DNA of 64,000 nucleotides from Vasconcelosia minhoensis LEGE 07310 (GCF_015207255.1 NZ_JADEXG010000006.1:1-64000), one strand, 5' to 3'; positions 8,088 to 17,361 are shown, counted from the stretch's first letter. Notes: generated by a model from the sequence alone, not told the origin. Numbers and translations: made by a program.

Positions 8088-8315
8088 TCAATCTAGACGA
8101 ACCGGTAGATGCGGCCAGATAGTTGCGGCCAGAACAGGTTGAAGCAGCGCTGCCCAATGATAATGCCATAGGACGCTAGCTGAAACCTCACCCGTCAGAT
8201 TATCCTGAAGGTCACAACGGCCCGAAAAGGAGCAACCGCTGATAGTCTCGGTATTTTTCACCGCTTGGGAAAAATAGGATACCAGGACAGGCTGCTGATC
8301 TAAAAACACCGGCAT
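8088..8315 (-). CDS. possible small protein, uncertain
   Basis: A 75-codon open frame (MPVFLDQQPVLVSYFSQAV...) fills most of the 380-base gap between the SDR-like gene and the GNAT gene and starts 3 bases before the GNAT start on the other strand. I recognise no family. It has four aromatic-rich segments, two cysteines (CSFSGRC) and no strong ribosome binding site. Reported because the gap would otherwise be unusually long; it may be spurious. Confidence 0.25.
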   Translation of the reverse strand: MPVFLDQQPVLVSYFSQAVKNTETISGCSFSGRCDLQDNLTGEVSASVLWHYHWAALLQPVLAATIWPHLPVRLD

Positions 8316-8318
8316 CCG

Positions 8319-8861
8319 ATGTCAAACCCCAACCAGCTTAGAGCCGCCGGTCTGGTGCTCAGACCGACTCAGGCTCAAGACTTTCCTTTTGTCTTAACTG
8401 CAGAACAGCACCCGGAGAATGCACCTTTTGTCAGCCAGTGGACGCTAGACCGTCATCGGCAAGCGCTAACGGAATTAGACGAGCAGCATTGGATTGCTGA
8501 ATGCCTATCCGTTAATAGTACGGGCGATCCAGTGCCGGTTGGCTACGCTATTTTAGCCGGTCTTGAGAACCCAAATCGTAGCCTGGAGCTACGTCGCCTG
8601 GTCATCACCCAAAAAGGTCAGGGATATGGCCGAACGGCGCTGCGGCTGTTGCAGCAGTGGGCCTTTCAGACGCAGGCCGCCCATCGGCTCTGGCTCGACG
8701 TGATGGAGAAGAATGACCGGGCTAGACGGCTGTATCAATCTGAGGGATTCATGCCAGAAGGGATTTTGCGGGAATGCATAAAAACGCCGAATGGTTATGC
8801 CTCGATGATTTTAATGTCGAGGCTCAGTTGGGAATGGCAGCGATCGCAGCGATCAGCCTAA
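8319..8861 (+). CDS. GNAT family N-acetyltransferase
   Basis: 180 residues, single GNAT domain of the RimJ/RimL-like type. The order is LRPTQAQDFPFV at the N-terminus, then LELRRLVITQKGQGYGRTALRLLQ, which holds the acetyl-CoA pyrophosphate-binding Q-x-x-G-x-G loop, then RLWLDVMEKNDRARRLYQSEGF, the common motif B. It should transfer an acetyl group to an amine of a small molecule or a protein N-terminus; the acceptor is not predictable. Confidence 0.88.
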   Translation: MSNPNQLRAAGLVLRPTQAQDFPFVLTAEQHPENAPFVSQWTLDRHRQALTELDEQHWIAECLSVNSTGDPVPVGYAILAGLENPNRSLELRRLVITQKGQGYGRTALRLLQQWAFQTQAAHRLWLDVMEKNDRARRLYQSEGFMPEGILRECIKTPNGYASMILMSRLSWEWQRSQRSA

Positions 8862-8874
8862 CTGGAGTCAAAGG

Positions 8875-9405
8875 CTAGAAGGCGCAGCCGTCGGGTAGAG
8901 GAGGGCTGTCTGCTAGCGCGATCGCAAAGTCCGGCTCTAGCGCCACCGGCGTAAAGCCCACTGCCACCGATCCCTGCATTGCCTGACCACCATAGCCGTC
9001 AGGATTCATATGCGCCCGAACGATCACCGAGTCGTTGGGCTGCACAGCGACGGGGCCACCGCTGCGGCTAAACGGCTGCTCATCGACATGGCTGTGGGCC
9101 AAAATTCGTCGATAGAGCAGCGTACCGTCGGGGCTGAGGACCTCCCACCAGTCGGCATAGCGATCGCAGCCGATATCGGGACTGCGTATCGTCACCGCCA
9201 GGGTGTAGGCACCGGCATCACCCGATGCCGCGACGTCGATAACGTTAGCCAGGTCAGGACTGTTTTCAGATAGGGCAGGTTCGGACGATTTGGCTTCAGG
9301 CGATGCGGTCTCAGGCAACGAGGCCGGTTGCGAAGCGCAGCTAGAGAGGCTGAGCAGGGCGATTAGACCGATGCCTAGGGTAGGTCTCACCCAGACTTGA
9401 GCCAC
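8875..9405 (-). CDS. putative lipoprotein
   Basis: 176 residues. A type II signal peptide ends in the lipobox LSLSSC (Cys near residue 23), followed by a Ser/Glu/Pro-rich linker (residues 24-50) and a compact domain of about 110 residues with three cysteines (IGCDRYADWWEVL ... DGCAF). The globular part looks beta-rich and resembles small extracytoplasmic domains; I do not know its function. It should be anchored in a membrane and face the periplasm. It converges with the GNAT gene and follows map on the same strand. Confidence 0.75.
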   Translation of the reverse strand: MAQVWVRPTLGIGLIALLSLSSCASQPASLPETASPEAKSSEPALSENSPDLANVIDVAASGDAGAYTLAVTIRSPDIGCDRYADWWEVLSPDGTLLYRRILAHSHVDEQPFSRSGGPVAVQPNDSVIVRAHMNPDGYGGQAMQGSVAVGFTPVALEPDFAIALADSPPLPDGCAF

Positions 9406-9458
9406 CTTTAACTAACCCCCGTTACAAAACCTTTAAAGACATCTAAACCCGTAAATGT

Positions 9459-10271
9459 CTAAACCACGACTGCGACCGGGCTGCGGGTCAGCACATCAAC
9501 GCCGGTTTTGGTAACGGCGAGCGTATGCTCAAATTGGGCCGAAAGTTTACCGTCTTTAGTCACCGCTGTCCAGCCGTCGTCCCAAAGCTCAACCTCGTGG
9601 GTGCCTTCATTGATCATCGGCTCAATTGTAAACACCATCCCAGCCCGCAGCTTTTTGCCCTTGCCCCGGGTACCGTAGTGGGGAATCTGGGGCTCGGCGT
9701 GAAAAGTGCGATGAACGCCGTGCCCAACAAAGTCCTGAACCACAGAGAAGCCTTGCTCTTCGGCATATTCCTGAATCGCCGCGCCGATATCGCCGACCCG
9801 ACCGCCAGGCTGCACTGCGGCAATCCCCCGCTCCAGACATTCCTCAGTCACAGCCACCAGCCGCCGGGCCAAGGGTGAGGGATCGCCTACCAGAAAGGTG
9901 CGGGAGGTATCGCCGTGATAGCCGTCTAAGATGGGTGTCACGTCAATGTTGATGATGTCGCCGTCCTTCAGAATTTCCTTGGCGTTGGGAATGCCGTGGC
10001 AGATGACCTGATTGACGCTGGTGCAGATTGACTTCGGAAAGTCAGCTACCCCCGATGCACCCGGATAGCCCAAAGGAGCGCTGATTGCGCCATGGGCCTG
10101 GGTCCAGCGCTCGGCCTCATCGTTCAGCTCCAGAGTACTAACGCCGGGCTGCACCAGCGGCGCTAGATGGTCGAGGAGCTGCGCCGCTAGCTGACCGGCT
10201 TTGCGCATCGCTTCGATCTCGCGACTAGAGAGGAGCGTAATTCCTTTAAATGAGGCGGCTGATGCTTTCAC
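9459..10271 (-). CDS. map: methionine aminopeptidase, type I
   Basis: 270 residues. Removes the initiator methionine from nascent proteins. The five metal ligands of the family are present in their contexts: D in INIDVTPILDGYHGDTSRTF (two Asp), H in GHGVHRTFHAEP, E in FTIEPMINEG and E near the C-terminus in QFEHTLAVT. Short N-terminal extension without an SH3-type zinc finger, as in bacterial type Ia enzymes. Its start at 10271 is preceded by ordinary intergenic DNA with no strong ribosome binding site. Confidence 0.96.
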   Translation of the reverse strand: MKASAASFKGITLLSSREIEAMRKAGQLAAQLLDHLAPLVQPGVSTLELNDEAERWTQAHGAISAPLGYPGASGVADFPKSICTSVNQVICHGIPNAKEILKDGDIINIDVTPILDGYHGDTSRTFLVGDPSPLARRLVAVTEECLERGIAAVQPGGRVGDIGAAIQEYAEEQGFSVVQDFVGHGVHRTFHAEPQIPHYGTRGKGKKLRAGMVFTIEPMINEGTHEVELWDDGWTAVTKDGKLSAQFEHTLAVTKTGVDVLTRSPVAVVV

Positions 10272-10417
10272 GGTGACTCTTGACGGGTTGCGATAAACTT
10301 TGTACGTTCTCTACTCTAGCGTTCTTGAGCGGTCTTAGGCGCTCTTGAACTCGATTGGGGAGCCACTGTTAGGCTTTGCAACAGAGCCTTTGCAGCACGA
10401 TATGGGGGCATGAAAAA

Positions 10418-10762
10418 GTGAAATTTTGGCTGACCTGCTTCTTATTTCTGTTGGTTGGGGCTGAGCTGTTTCAGTGGCTCATGCAGTTAATCGGTGGCGC
10501 GATGGGTGGGGCCGGTCTGGAACTGTCTACGCCGCTGACCGTATTGGGCGGAGTCGGGCTGGCACTGGCCAGCAATGCCCGTCGAAATCAGACTTTAGCG
10601 GCATCTCCGACCCAACCATTAACTCAAAATGACTCGTCCACAGCTCCAGACCTCGAAATTCCTCAGGTTCCTAATTCCCAAGCCGCCGCGTCAAAATCAG
10701 CACCCGAATCGGCAGCGGCAAAGTCTATTTCATTTGAGATCCATCCGCCTGAGCGCTTCTAA
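10418..10762 (+). CDS. small membrane protein, hypothetical
   Basis: 114 residues from the GTG at 10418; the frame is open from a TTG at 10376 but VKFWLTCFLFLLVGAELFQWL is the likelier N-terminus. It has two hydrophobic segments (roughly residues 3-21 and 36-54) followed by a Ser/Pro/Ala-rich, probably disordered tail. Similar two-helix proteins occur in cyanobacteria with no known role. Distance to the following transporter gene is about 150 bases. Confidence 0.65.
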   Translation: MKFWLTCFLFLLVGAELFQWLMQLIGGAMGGAGLELSTPLTVLGGVGLALASNARRNQTLAASPTQPLTQNDSSTAPDLEIPQVPNSQAAASKSAPESAAAKSISFEIHPPERF

Positions 10763-10911
10763 GAGGTTGATCAATCGATCGGGAGGTAGACACCGTCTGC
10801 CTCCTGTTTTTTTACTTTACGGAACTGGCGGGTGCCAATCTTTAGCGCCTATGCTGGTGAGCAGGCGATCGCGATCGCAGCTTTGCACAGAACTCTTGCT
10901 ATTCCAGTTCT

Positions 10912-12399
10912 ATGTCCAACCCTGAAATTCCATCCTCAGTTCCACCTGGGGCAGTGCCCAGAGAATTATCCGAAGCAGCCGCTGTACCGCAGCTGGGGCT
11001 GCTCACCATGCTGCGGCTGGGCATGTTCAACATGGGGCTAGGGATTATGTCGCTGCTCACCCTGGGCGTGCTCAACCGGGTGATGATCGACGAGCTTAGG
11101 GTGCCCGCCCTAGTCGCAGCAGGCGCGATCGCGGTGCATCAGTTTATGGCCCCGGCCCGGGTTTGGTTTGGTCAGCTCTCCGACACCCGACCGCTGCTGG
11201 GACATCACCGCAGCGGCTACATCTGGCTGGGGATTATCTCCATGGCCGTGACTGCATTCCTCTCGGTGCAGGTGGTCTGGCGGCTGGCCGCGAGTATTGC
11301 TGAAACGGGCTGGCAGTGGAGCCTGACGAATATCTTTTGGGTGGGGCTGCTGGCGCTGATGTTTGCCCTCTACGGGCTAGCGCTGTCTTCGACATCGACC
11401 CCCTATACGGCACTGCTGGTCGATGTTTCCGATGAGCAGACCCAGTCCCGGCTAGTTGGCATTGGCTGGTCGATGCTGATGGTGGGGATCATTGCCGGGG
11501 TGATTATTACGGTGAAGGTGCTGGACTCGCTCAGCGATGTGCCCACTCTGGCGCAGATCCAAAGCTCTATCAATCGGCTATTCATCATTGCGCCCGCCAT
11601 CGTCTGCGGCCTAGCAATTTTTAGCACGGTCGGGATTGAGAAGAAATATTCTCACTTGGAACAGCGATCGCGGGCCGCCAATCGTGAAGATCAGATCACC
11701 CTGGGCCGTGCCCTGCGGATCCTCACGGCGAGCCGGCAGACCGGCCTGTTTTTCTGCTTTCTGCTGGTATTGAGCCTCAGCCTGTTTATGCAGGATGCGG
11801 TGCTGGAGCCTTACGGCGGCCAGATTTTTGGCATGAAAATTGCCGAGACCACCCAGCTCAATGCCTACTTTGGTCTGGGGACGCTGCTAGGCATCATAGC
11901 GGCGGGCTTTCTGCTGGTGCCGCGGCTGGGTAAAAAGCGTACGGTGAAGCTGGGCTGTAGCGCCGCCGCGGGTTGTTTAGTGCTGCTTACCCTGACCGGG
12001 CTGACGGCGCAGCCGCCGCTGCTAATGGGTTCAGTCGGGCTGTTTGGCCTGGCGGCGGGGGTACTGACGACGGGGTCGATTGTGCTGATGCTCGACCTCA
12101 CGGCGGCGGAGACAGCGGGTACTTTCATCGGCGCTTGGGGACTGGCTCAGGCCATGGCTCGCGGCGGCGCGACCCTGCTGGGCGGCGGTCTGCTGACCTT
12201 GGGCAAACGGGGCATGGCGCTGGTTACGGTCGGTCCCATTCCGGAAGAGCAGCAGCTGCCAGCTTATGCGCTGGTGTTTCTGACCCAGGCCGTGGGGATG
12301 ATAATTGCGATCGCGCTGCTCAGCCGCGTGAATATCCGCGAATTTCAGCTCAATGCCAAAGCCGCAATTACCGCCGCGCTAGAAAGCGATTTAGACTAA
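10912..12399 (+). CDS. BCD-family (PucC-like) major facilitator transporter
   Basis: 495 residues with about 12 membrane segments. The N-terminal LTMLRLGMFNMGLGIMSLLTLGVLNRVMIDEL and APARVWFGQLSDTRPLLGHHRSGYIWLG blocks are typical of the BCD family, related to PucC/LhaA proteins that help assemble chlorophyll-binding antennae or move chlorophyll within membranes. In cyanobacteria these proteins are linked to photosystem or chlorophyll-protein assembly rather than a proven solute. The second half starts after a cytoplasmic linker near residue 250. It lies in the same direction as the phosphatase gene at 12449, with 49 bases between. Confidence 0.88.
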   Translation: MSNPEIPSSVPPGAVPRELSEAAAVPQLGLLTMLRLGMFNMGLGIMSLLTLGVLNRVMIDELRVPALVAAGAIAVHQFMAPARVWFGQLSDTRPLLGHHRSGYIWLGIISMAVTAFLSVQVVWRLAASIAETGWQWSLTNIFWVGLLALMFALYGLALSSTSTPYTALLVDVSDEQTQSRLVGIGWSMLMVGIIAGVIITVKVLDSLSDVPTLAQIQSSINRLFIIAPAIVCGLAIFSTVGIEKKYSHLEQRSRAANREDQITLGRALRILTASRQTGLFFCFLLVLSLSLFMQDAVLEPYGGQIFGMKIAETTQLNAYFGLGTLLGIIAAGFLLVPRLGKKRTVKLGCSAAAGCLVLLTLTGLTAQPPLLMGSVGLFGLAAGVLTTGSIVLMLDLTAAETAGTFIGAWGLAQAMARGGATLLGGGLLTLGKRGMALVTVGPIPEEQQLPAYALVFLTQAVGMIIAIALLSRVNIREFQLNAKAAITAALESDLD

Positions 12400-12448
12400 G
12401 ATTTCAGCTTGCTCCCCCAGCGCCCTAAATTCTGACTTTTAGACCCTG

Positions 12449-13258
12449 ATGACCGATCTGTGGGCGACTCTGCCCGACTTTACCCAATCGACAACCGCTG
12501 CCGTAGGCAAACAGCTGCTGTCCGCCTTTGGCCAGGCCCAGGCCGACGAAAAAGCCGACGGCAGCCTGGTCACCCAGTTCGACCGTTGGGCCGATGCCGA
12601 ACTCTGTGAGCGCATTGCCACTGCCTATCCCGACCACGGCGTACTTAGCGAGGAACAGTCCCACATCTTTCCTGAACAGGACTGGTGCTGGGTAATCGAT
12701 CCGATCGACGGCACCACCAACTTCACCCGGGGGGTTCCCCTATGGGGCATTTCTTTGGGACTGCTCTATCGGGGGACACCGGTATTTGGCCATGTCTACT
12801 TCCCCCTAATTCGCCAGCATTTTCATGGATTCTGGATGGGAAATTCTGGCTTAGATGGATCGACTGGGGCGTTCCTCAACGATCAGCCGATTCAGACTTC
12901 CGCCGCTGCGCCCTCGGGCAACCAGCTGTTTAGCCTCTGCGCTCGCAGCACCGCCGTACTGAAGCAGCCCTTTCCCTGCAAAATTCGGATGCTGGGCGTC
13001 GCAACCTATAACCTGCTGACCGTTGCCGCCGGGGTCGGCCTGGGAGCAGCCGAGGCCACGCCAAAGATTTGGGACATTGCCGCAGTTTGGGTGATTACTC
13101 AGGCAGCTGGAGCAACCTGGGTTTCCCTCGATCGGCCGGACATTTTTCCCCTGGAGGTTGGCAAAGACTACGGCAGTCTTCCCTTCCCGACTTTAGTCGT
13201 GAGTCAAGAAGCGCTGGTACCTCAGTTTTTGCCTTTAGTAAAGCCGATCTTAAAGTGA
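12449..13258 (+). CDS. inositol monophosphatase family protein
   Basis: 269 residues. Metal-dependent sugar-phosphate phosphatase fold. Motif A is seen in WVIDPIDGTTNFTRG (the DPIDGTTNF signature), an upstream SEEQ supplies the metal-binding Glu, and motif B is KIWDIAAVWVITQAAGA. Substrates in the family include inositol-1-phosphate, 3'-phosphoadenosine-5'-phosphate and histidinol phosphate; which applies here is not clear. It might be co-transcribed with the upstream BCD transporter. Confidence 0.92.
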   Translation: MTDLWATLPDFTQSTTAAVGKQLLSAFGQAQADEKADGSLVTQFDRWADAELCERIATAYPDHGVLSEEQSHIFPEQDWCWVIDPIDGTTNFTRGVPLWGISLGLLYRGTPVFGHVYFPLIRQHFHGFWMGNSGLDGSTGAFLNDQPIQTSAAAPSGNQLFSLCARSTAVLKQPFPCKIRMLGVATYNLLTVAAGVGLGAAEATPKIWDIAAVWVITQAAGATWVSLDRPDIFPLEVGKDYGSLPFPTLVVSQEALVPQFLPLVKPILK

Positions 13259-13339
13259 GTCTGAAGGCTGCCTATTTGTGCGCTGGCCCTCTGTCCCAAG
13301 GGATACAATCTAAGCTAGACAGTTCTTCAGTGAGCCTTT

Positions 13340-13816
13340 ATGACTTTAGCCGTCGGCGATCCCGCTCCCGATTTTAGCCTGCCCGATGCCGAGGGCAATC
13401 AGGTCAGCCTGGCGGATTTTAAGGGCCGACGAGTCGTTCTGTACTTTTATCCGCGTGACAACACGCCGGGCTGTACAAAGGAAGCCTGCGCCTTTCGAGA
13501 TGCCTACGACACCTATCAGGATAAAGACGTGGCAGTGCTGGGTGTGAGTACGGATGACGCCATATCACACGGTAAATTCATCGCTAAGCACAGCCTGCCC
13601 TTTCCGCTGCTGGTGGATGAGGGGGGAGCGATCGCCAGCGCCTACGGCAGCTACGGGCTGAAAAAAATGTACGGCAAAGAGTTCATGGGCATCAGCCGCA
13701 GTACGTTTGTGATTGATCCGGACGGCCAGCTCGAAAAAATCTATCGCAAGGTCAAGCCTGAGGCCCACGCCAGCGAAGTGCTAGCCGACATCGAGGCACT
13801 AGCTTCCTCGTCATGA
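13340..13816 (+). CDS. bcp: thioredoxin-dependent peroxiredoxin, Bcp/PrxQ type
   Basis: 158 residues. Reduces hydroperoxides using thioredoxin. The peroxidatic Cys and the resolving Cys five residues later are both present in the motif PGCTKEACAFRD, as in atypical 2-Cys PrxQ. No signal peptide, so it is cytosolic. It overlaps the Nudix gene by four bases (ATGA), which implies one operon and translational coupling. A second, exported paralog is at 47221-47778. Confidence 0.95.
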   Translation: MTLAVGDPAPDFSLPDAEGNQVSLADFKGRRVVLYFYPRDNTPGCTKEACAFRDAYDTYQDKDVAVLGVSTDDAISHGKFIAKHSLPFPLLVDEGGAIASAYGSYGLKKMYGKEFMGISRSTFVIDPDGQLEKIYRKVKPEAHASEVLADIEALASSS

Positions 13817-14277
13817 GCGTAATGCAGCAGCTATGGCGACCCACAAGAACGCTGCTGGGTTTGCTGCTGCGTCGCCCGATTTTGGGCACCAGCATCATAC
13901 CTGTGCTGCCGAATGGTCAGATTGTGCTAATTCAGCGACGGGATAGCGGTCTGTGGGGTCTGCCCGGCGGCATCGTGGACTGGGGGGAGGACATTCCCAC
14001 CGCGGCTAAGCGAGAGCTGGCGGAGGAAACCGGGCTGAAGCTGCTATCGGTCGGTCGGCTAGTGGGGATCTATTCAGCCCCCCAGCGCGATCCTCGCTTC
14101 CATGCCGTCTGCGTTGCGCTAGAAGCTCAGGTAGACGGCAGGTTCCAAATCTTTGACACGGCTGAAATCATGGATGTCAAAGCCTTTGCTCTGGAAGAAA
14201 TTCCACTGGATGACCTCGCCCACGACCATACCCAGCAGCTGCAAGACTACCTGAGCGGTAAAGTTGTGCTGGCTTAG
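13813..14277 (+). CDS. Nudix hydrolase
   Basis: 154 residues. The complete Nudix box is present at about residues 56-78 (G-x5-E-x7-REL-x-EE-x-G: GIVDWGED then KRELAEETGL), which binds metal and hydrolyses nucleoside diphosphate derivatives. The N-terminal hydrophobic patch (LLGLLLRRPILGTSIIPV) is part of the fold. Coupled by a 4-base overlap to the peroxiredoxin gene, which suggests a role in oxidative-damage clean-up such as removing oxidised nucleotides; this last point is inference. Confidence 0.92.
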   Translation: MSVMQQLWRPTRTLLGLLLRRPILGTSIIPVLPNGQIVLIQRRDSGLWGLPGGIVDWGEDIPTAAKRELAEETGLKLLSVGRLVGIYSAPQRDPRFHAVCVALEAQVDGRFQIFDTAEIMDVKAFALEEIPLDDLAHDHTQQLQDYLSGKVVLA

Positions 14278-14440
14278 GCAGCTGTAATCAACATAATTAG
14301 GCATATTATCAACAGAACCTGACATCAAATGCGCTGAGGGTTGTATCAGGGTTTACAGTAATAGATAGGTTCCCATCTTAGGACTCTCGGTCTGAGTGAG
14401 GAATTTTGAGGTTGCAGGTGTAGAGGCTGACCGGTTTTGG

Positions 14441-14461
14441 GGTCACTTTAAGAGAGTGACC
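14441..14461 (+). promoter_or_regulatory. hairpin in the ilvB upstream region
   Basis: GGTCACT and AGTGACC form a perfect 7-base stem around a 7-base loop, 113 bases before the ilvB start, in a 297-base non-coding gap. There is no T tract, so it looks like an operator or a leader structure rather than a terminator. No leader peptide rich in branched-chain codons is visible. Confidence 0.4.
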
Positions 14462-14574
14462 GAGCCAGTCAGGCTCAGGATGTTCTCCAAAGCTGGGTGA
14501 GGCCATTGGCCCGACCAGATTGGTAAAATAGGCAACCATTCCCTTTTTCTGAAGCGTTCCTAAGAAAGTCTCCT

Positions 14575-16413
14575 ATGCAAGTGCAAACTCATCAGGCTAC
14601 CCAACGGGCGACGGGTGCATTCGCGCTGATCGACAGCCTCCGACGCCATGGCGTCAAGCATATCTTCGGCTATCCCGGCGGGGCCATCCTACCGATTTAC
14701 GACGAGCTTTTCAAGGCTGAAGAAGCGGGAGACCTAAGGCATATTCTGGTCCGGCATGAGCAAGGCGCAGCCCACGCGGCAGACGGCTATGCCCGGGCAA
14801 CCGGGCAGGTTGGGGTCTGCTTTGCCACCTCTGGCCCCGGGGCGACTAACCTGGTCACGGGGATCGCGACAGCCCAGATGGATTCGATCCCGATGGTGGT
14901 GGTTACCGGTCAGGTAGCGCGGGCAGCGATTGGCAGCGATGCGTTTCAGGAAACCGATATCTACGGCATCACCCTGCCGATTGTGAAACATTCCTACGTG
15001 GTGCGCGATCCCCAGCAGATGGCGGCGATTGTGGCCGAAGCCTTTTACATTGCCCAGACCGGGCGGCCCGGCCCGGTGCTGATTGACGTTCCTAAGGATG
15101 TGGGGATCGAGGAGTTTGACTATGTGCCGGTCGAGCCGGGCCAGGTAAAGCTGCCAGGCTACCGGCCGACGACCAAGGGCAATCCCAGACAGTTCTTCCA
15201 TGCGATTAATCTAATTCGGCAGGCTAAGCGCCCGCTGCTCTACGTCGGCGGCGGCGCGATCGCGTCCGGTGCCCATGCCGAAATTCGCCAGCTGGCCGAG
15301 CATTTTCAGATTCCCGTGACCACGACTCTGATGGGCAAAGGTGCGTTCGACGAACACCATCCGCTAGCCGTAGGAATGCTGGGAATGCATGGGACGGCCT
15401 ATGCCAACTTTGCCGTCAGCGAATGTGACCTGCTGATTGCGGTTGGCGCCCGGTTCGACGACCGGGTAACCGGCAAGCTGGACGAGTTTGCCTCACGGGC
15501 CAAGGTGATCCATATCGACATTGACCCGGCTGAGGTGGGCAAAAACCGGGTGCCGGAGGTGCCCATCGTCGGCGATGTGAAGCGCGTTTTGCAGAGCCTG
15601 ATTGAGCGGCTAGAAGAAGCGGGTATAGCTCAAGACCTGGCCAACACTCAAGAATGGCGCGATCGCATTGAAAACTGGCGGCAGGACTACCCGCTCAACG
15701 TGCCGCGCTATGCCGATCAGATTTCGCCTCAGTCGGTGATTACTGAACTAGCTCAGCAGGCCCCCTACGCCTATTACACCACCGATGTCGGTCAGCACCA
15801 GATGTGGGCGGCTCAGTTCCTCAAAAACGGGCCGCGGCAGTGGATTTCCAGCGCTGGTCTGGGGACGATGGGCTTTGGGCTACCCGCAGCTATGGGGGCA
15901 AAAGTGGCGCTGCCCGAGTCGCAGGTGATCTGCATCAGCGGCGACGCCAGCTTTCAGATGAATTTACAAGAGCTCGGTACTTTATCACAGTTCGGCATCG
16001 ATGTTAAGACTGTAATTGTCAACAACGGCTGGCAGGGCATGGTGCGGCAGTGGCAGCAGTCGTTCTTTGGAGAGCGCTATTCCTCCTCCAATATGGAAGT
16101 TGGCATGCCCGATTTTGAGCTGCTGGCCCAGGCCTTTGGGGTGAAGGGAATGACGGTGCGCGATCCCAATCGGCTGGCGGCGGCGATCGCTGAAATGCTG
16201 GCCTACGAAGGGCCAGTGCTGATGGATGTGCGGGTGCGTCGGGACGAAAACTGCTATCCCATGATTCCCCCTGGGAAAAACAACGCGCAGATGGTGGGCC
16301 TGCCAGAGCGAGCCATGTTGGACCGGGCGATCGAGCTGACTTACTGCACCCACTGCGGCGCTAAAAATCCATCGACCAACCGCTTTTGCCCGGACTGTGG
16401 CACAAAAATCTAA
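14575..16413 (+). CDS. ilvB: acetolactate synthase large subunit, with C-terminal zinc ribbon
   Basis: 612 residues. Makes acetolactate (and acetohydroxybutyrate) in branched-chain amino-acid synthesis using thiamine diphosphate, FAD and Mg. N-terminal [15 protein letters not shown] with the catalytic Glu in [13 protein letters not shown]; the ThDP-binding stretch [13 protein letters not shown]...NNGWQGM is complete. After the normal C-terminus an extra zinc ribbon (YCTHCG...FCPDCG, two CxxC pairs) is appended at residues 590-610. No small subunit (ilvH/ilvN) lies adjacent. A convincing stem-loop terminator follows. Confidence 0.96.
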   Translation: MQVQTHQATQRATGAFALIDSLRRHGVKHIFGYPGGAILPIYDELFKAEEAGDLRHILVRHEQGAAHAADGYARATGQVGVCFATSGPGATNLVTGIATAQMDSIPMVVVTGQVARAAIGSDAFQETDIYGITLPIVKHSYVVRDPQQMAAIVAEAFYIAQTGRPGPVLIDVPKDVGIEEFDYVPVEPGQVKLPGYRPTTKGNPRQFFHAINLIRQAKRPLLYVGGGAIASGAHAEIRQLAEHFQIPVTTTLMGKGAFDEHHPLAVGMLGMHGTAYANFAVSECDLLIAVGARFDDRVTGKLDEFASRAKVIHIDIDPAEVGKNRVPEVPIVGDVKRVLQSLIERLEEAGIAQDLANTQEWRDRIENWRQDYPLNVPRYADQISPQSVITELAQQAPYAYYTTDVGQHQMWAAQFLKNGPRQWISSAGLGTMGFGLPAAMGAKVALPESQVICISGDASFQMNLQELGTLSQFGIDVKTVIVNNGWQGMVRQWQQSFFGERYSSSNMEVGMPDFELLAQAFGVKGMTVRDPNRLAAAIAEMLAYEGPVLMDVRVRRDENCYPMIPPGKNNAQMVGLPERAMLDRAIELTYCTHCGAKNPSTNRFCPDCGTKI

Positions 16414-16458
16414 ACCGACTTTGAACGGTGCTAAACCCCTGAATGAGCTGGCTTTTAT

Positions 16459-16500
16459 GCTCTCCTGAAACGGATTTTCGCCGCTCAGGAGGGCTTTTAT
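16459..16500 (+). terminator. rho-independent terminator of ilvB
   Basis: GCTCTCCTGA and TCAGGAGGGC pair over ten bases (one wobble) around a 16-base loop and are followed by TTTTATTT, 45 bases after the ilvB stop. The rest of the 341-base gap to 16755 holds a second T-tailed stem-loop (next entry) and otherwise nothing I can support. Confidence 0.8.
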
Positions 16501-16643
16501 TTGAGCTTTTTTCTGGGGGTTAACCTATTTTGTTCAGTCCCCTTGTCGTCTGTTCCCCAGCAAGGTAGGATGGCGCATGATTTCTCGTAAATTTTTAATT
16601 GCTCTGACTGCGAGATTCTGACTTGTCTGTGCGGAAGGCCAGG

Positions 16644-16670
16644 CGCGATTGATTTCGCGATCGCGTTTTT
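16644..16670 (+). terminator. HIP1-containing stem-loop with T tract
   Basis: CGCGAT and ATCGCG, the second inside a HIP1 octamer, can pair around a ten-base loop and are followed by five T residues. It might be a second terminator or chance pairing caused by the HIP1 palindrome. Confidence 0.3.
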
Positions 16671-16754
16671 GCTATCCCACTTTTCCAGATCCTTCGACCC
16701 TATCAGCCCTCTTGCCGTAAGCGTACTGTTATCGTCCTATTCAGGAGAAAATAC

Positions 16755-17321
16755 ATGGTTTATGCCGTCAAACCCGATCCGCAGACTCCAGCTGCCCGTC
16801 GCTCAATTTCCACTCCTGGACCATCGGCGCGGATGAGGCAGACGGCGGTGCCGCGAACAGCGCGGCGGCGAAATTCTCCTGCTGAACGCTCAACTGCCCG
16901 TCCATCTGAACGTTCAATCGCTCGGCTTCACTCAACCGTCACTTCCCTGCCGACACAGCCCAGACTGCCGCTATGGCTGAAGGTACTCGGCGGGCTGCAG
17001 CAAGGAGCCACCGTAGGGACGGGCTGTCTGGTCGCCGCTGCGCTCGCGACCTATAGCTGGACGGTCTATATCGACAGTGCGGTCACTCGCACCTCTCGTC
17101 AGCTAGATCGGCTAGAGAGCCAGGCTCAGCAGATGACCTCGGCCAATGAAGCCCTAAAGCAGTCTATCGCCGAGCAGGCAGAAAGCCCCGCTGCTAAGCT
17201 GCAAGATTTTAAGACCAGCGACACCATTTTTCTGACCCCTGAGCCCAGCCGCGAGCCCGTTGAACCCAGTCCCGTCAGCCCCCTCGCTACGGTGGAAATG
17301 CCTCATCCGCTGGGCTACTGA
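16755..17321 (+). CDS. FtsL-like single-pass membrane protein
   Basis: 188 residues. Basic, Arg/Ser/Pro-rich cytoplasmic N-terminus (residues 1-70), one membrane segment (about 85-106), a short coiled-coil-like helix (about 112-142, SRQLDRLESQAQQMTSANEALKQSI) and a Pro/Glu tail. This topology and the position immediately before the ftsI-type gene, 40 bases away, are those of FtsL in other bacteria. Sequence identity to known FtsL cannot be judged by eye, and FtsL is not generally annotated in cyanobacteria, so the assignment is an inference. Start ATG is preceded by AGGAG (5' ...TTCAGGAGAAAATAC), a good ribosome binding site. Confidence 0.7.
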   Translation: MVYAVKPDPQTPAARRSISTPGPSARMRQTAVPRTARRRNSPAERSTARPSERSIARLHSTVTSLPTQPRLPLWLKVLGGLQQGATVGTGCLVAAALATYSWTVYIDSAVTRTSRQLDRLESQAQQMTSANEALKQSIAEQAESPAAKLQDFKTSDTIFLTPEPSREPVEPSPVSPLATVEMPHPLGY

Positions 17322-17361
17322 GCGACCTGATTGACCAACCCCTTTGCCTCACCACGCCAAT

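Noticed and set aside
13812-13816. Frameshift or split gene at the bcp/Nudix junction
   Set aside because: The two proteins are complete, unrelated domains that share only a normal ATGA overlap.
16570-16622. Short peptide frame (MISRKFLIALTARF) upstream of the FtsL-like gene
   Set aside because: Only 14 codons, no good ribosome binding site and no known short photosynthetic peptide pattern.
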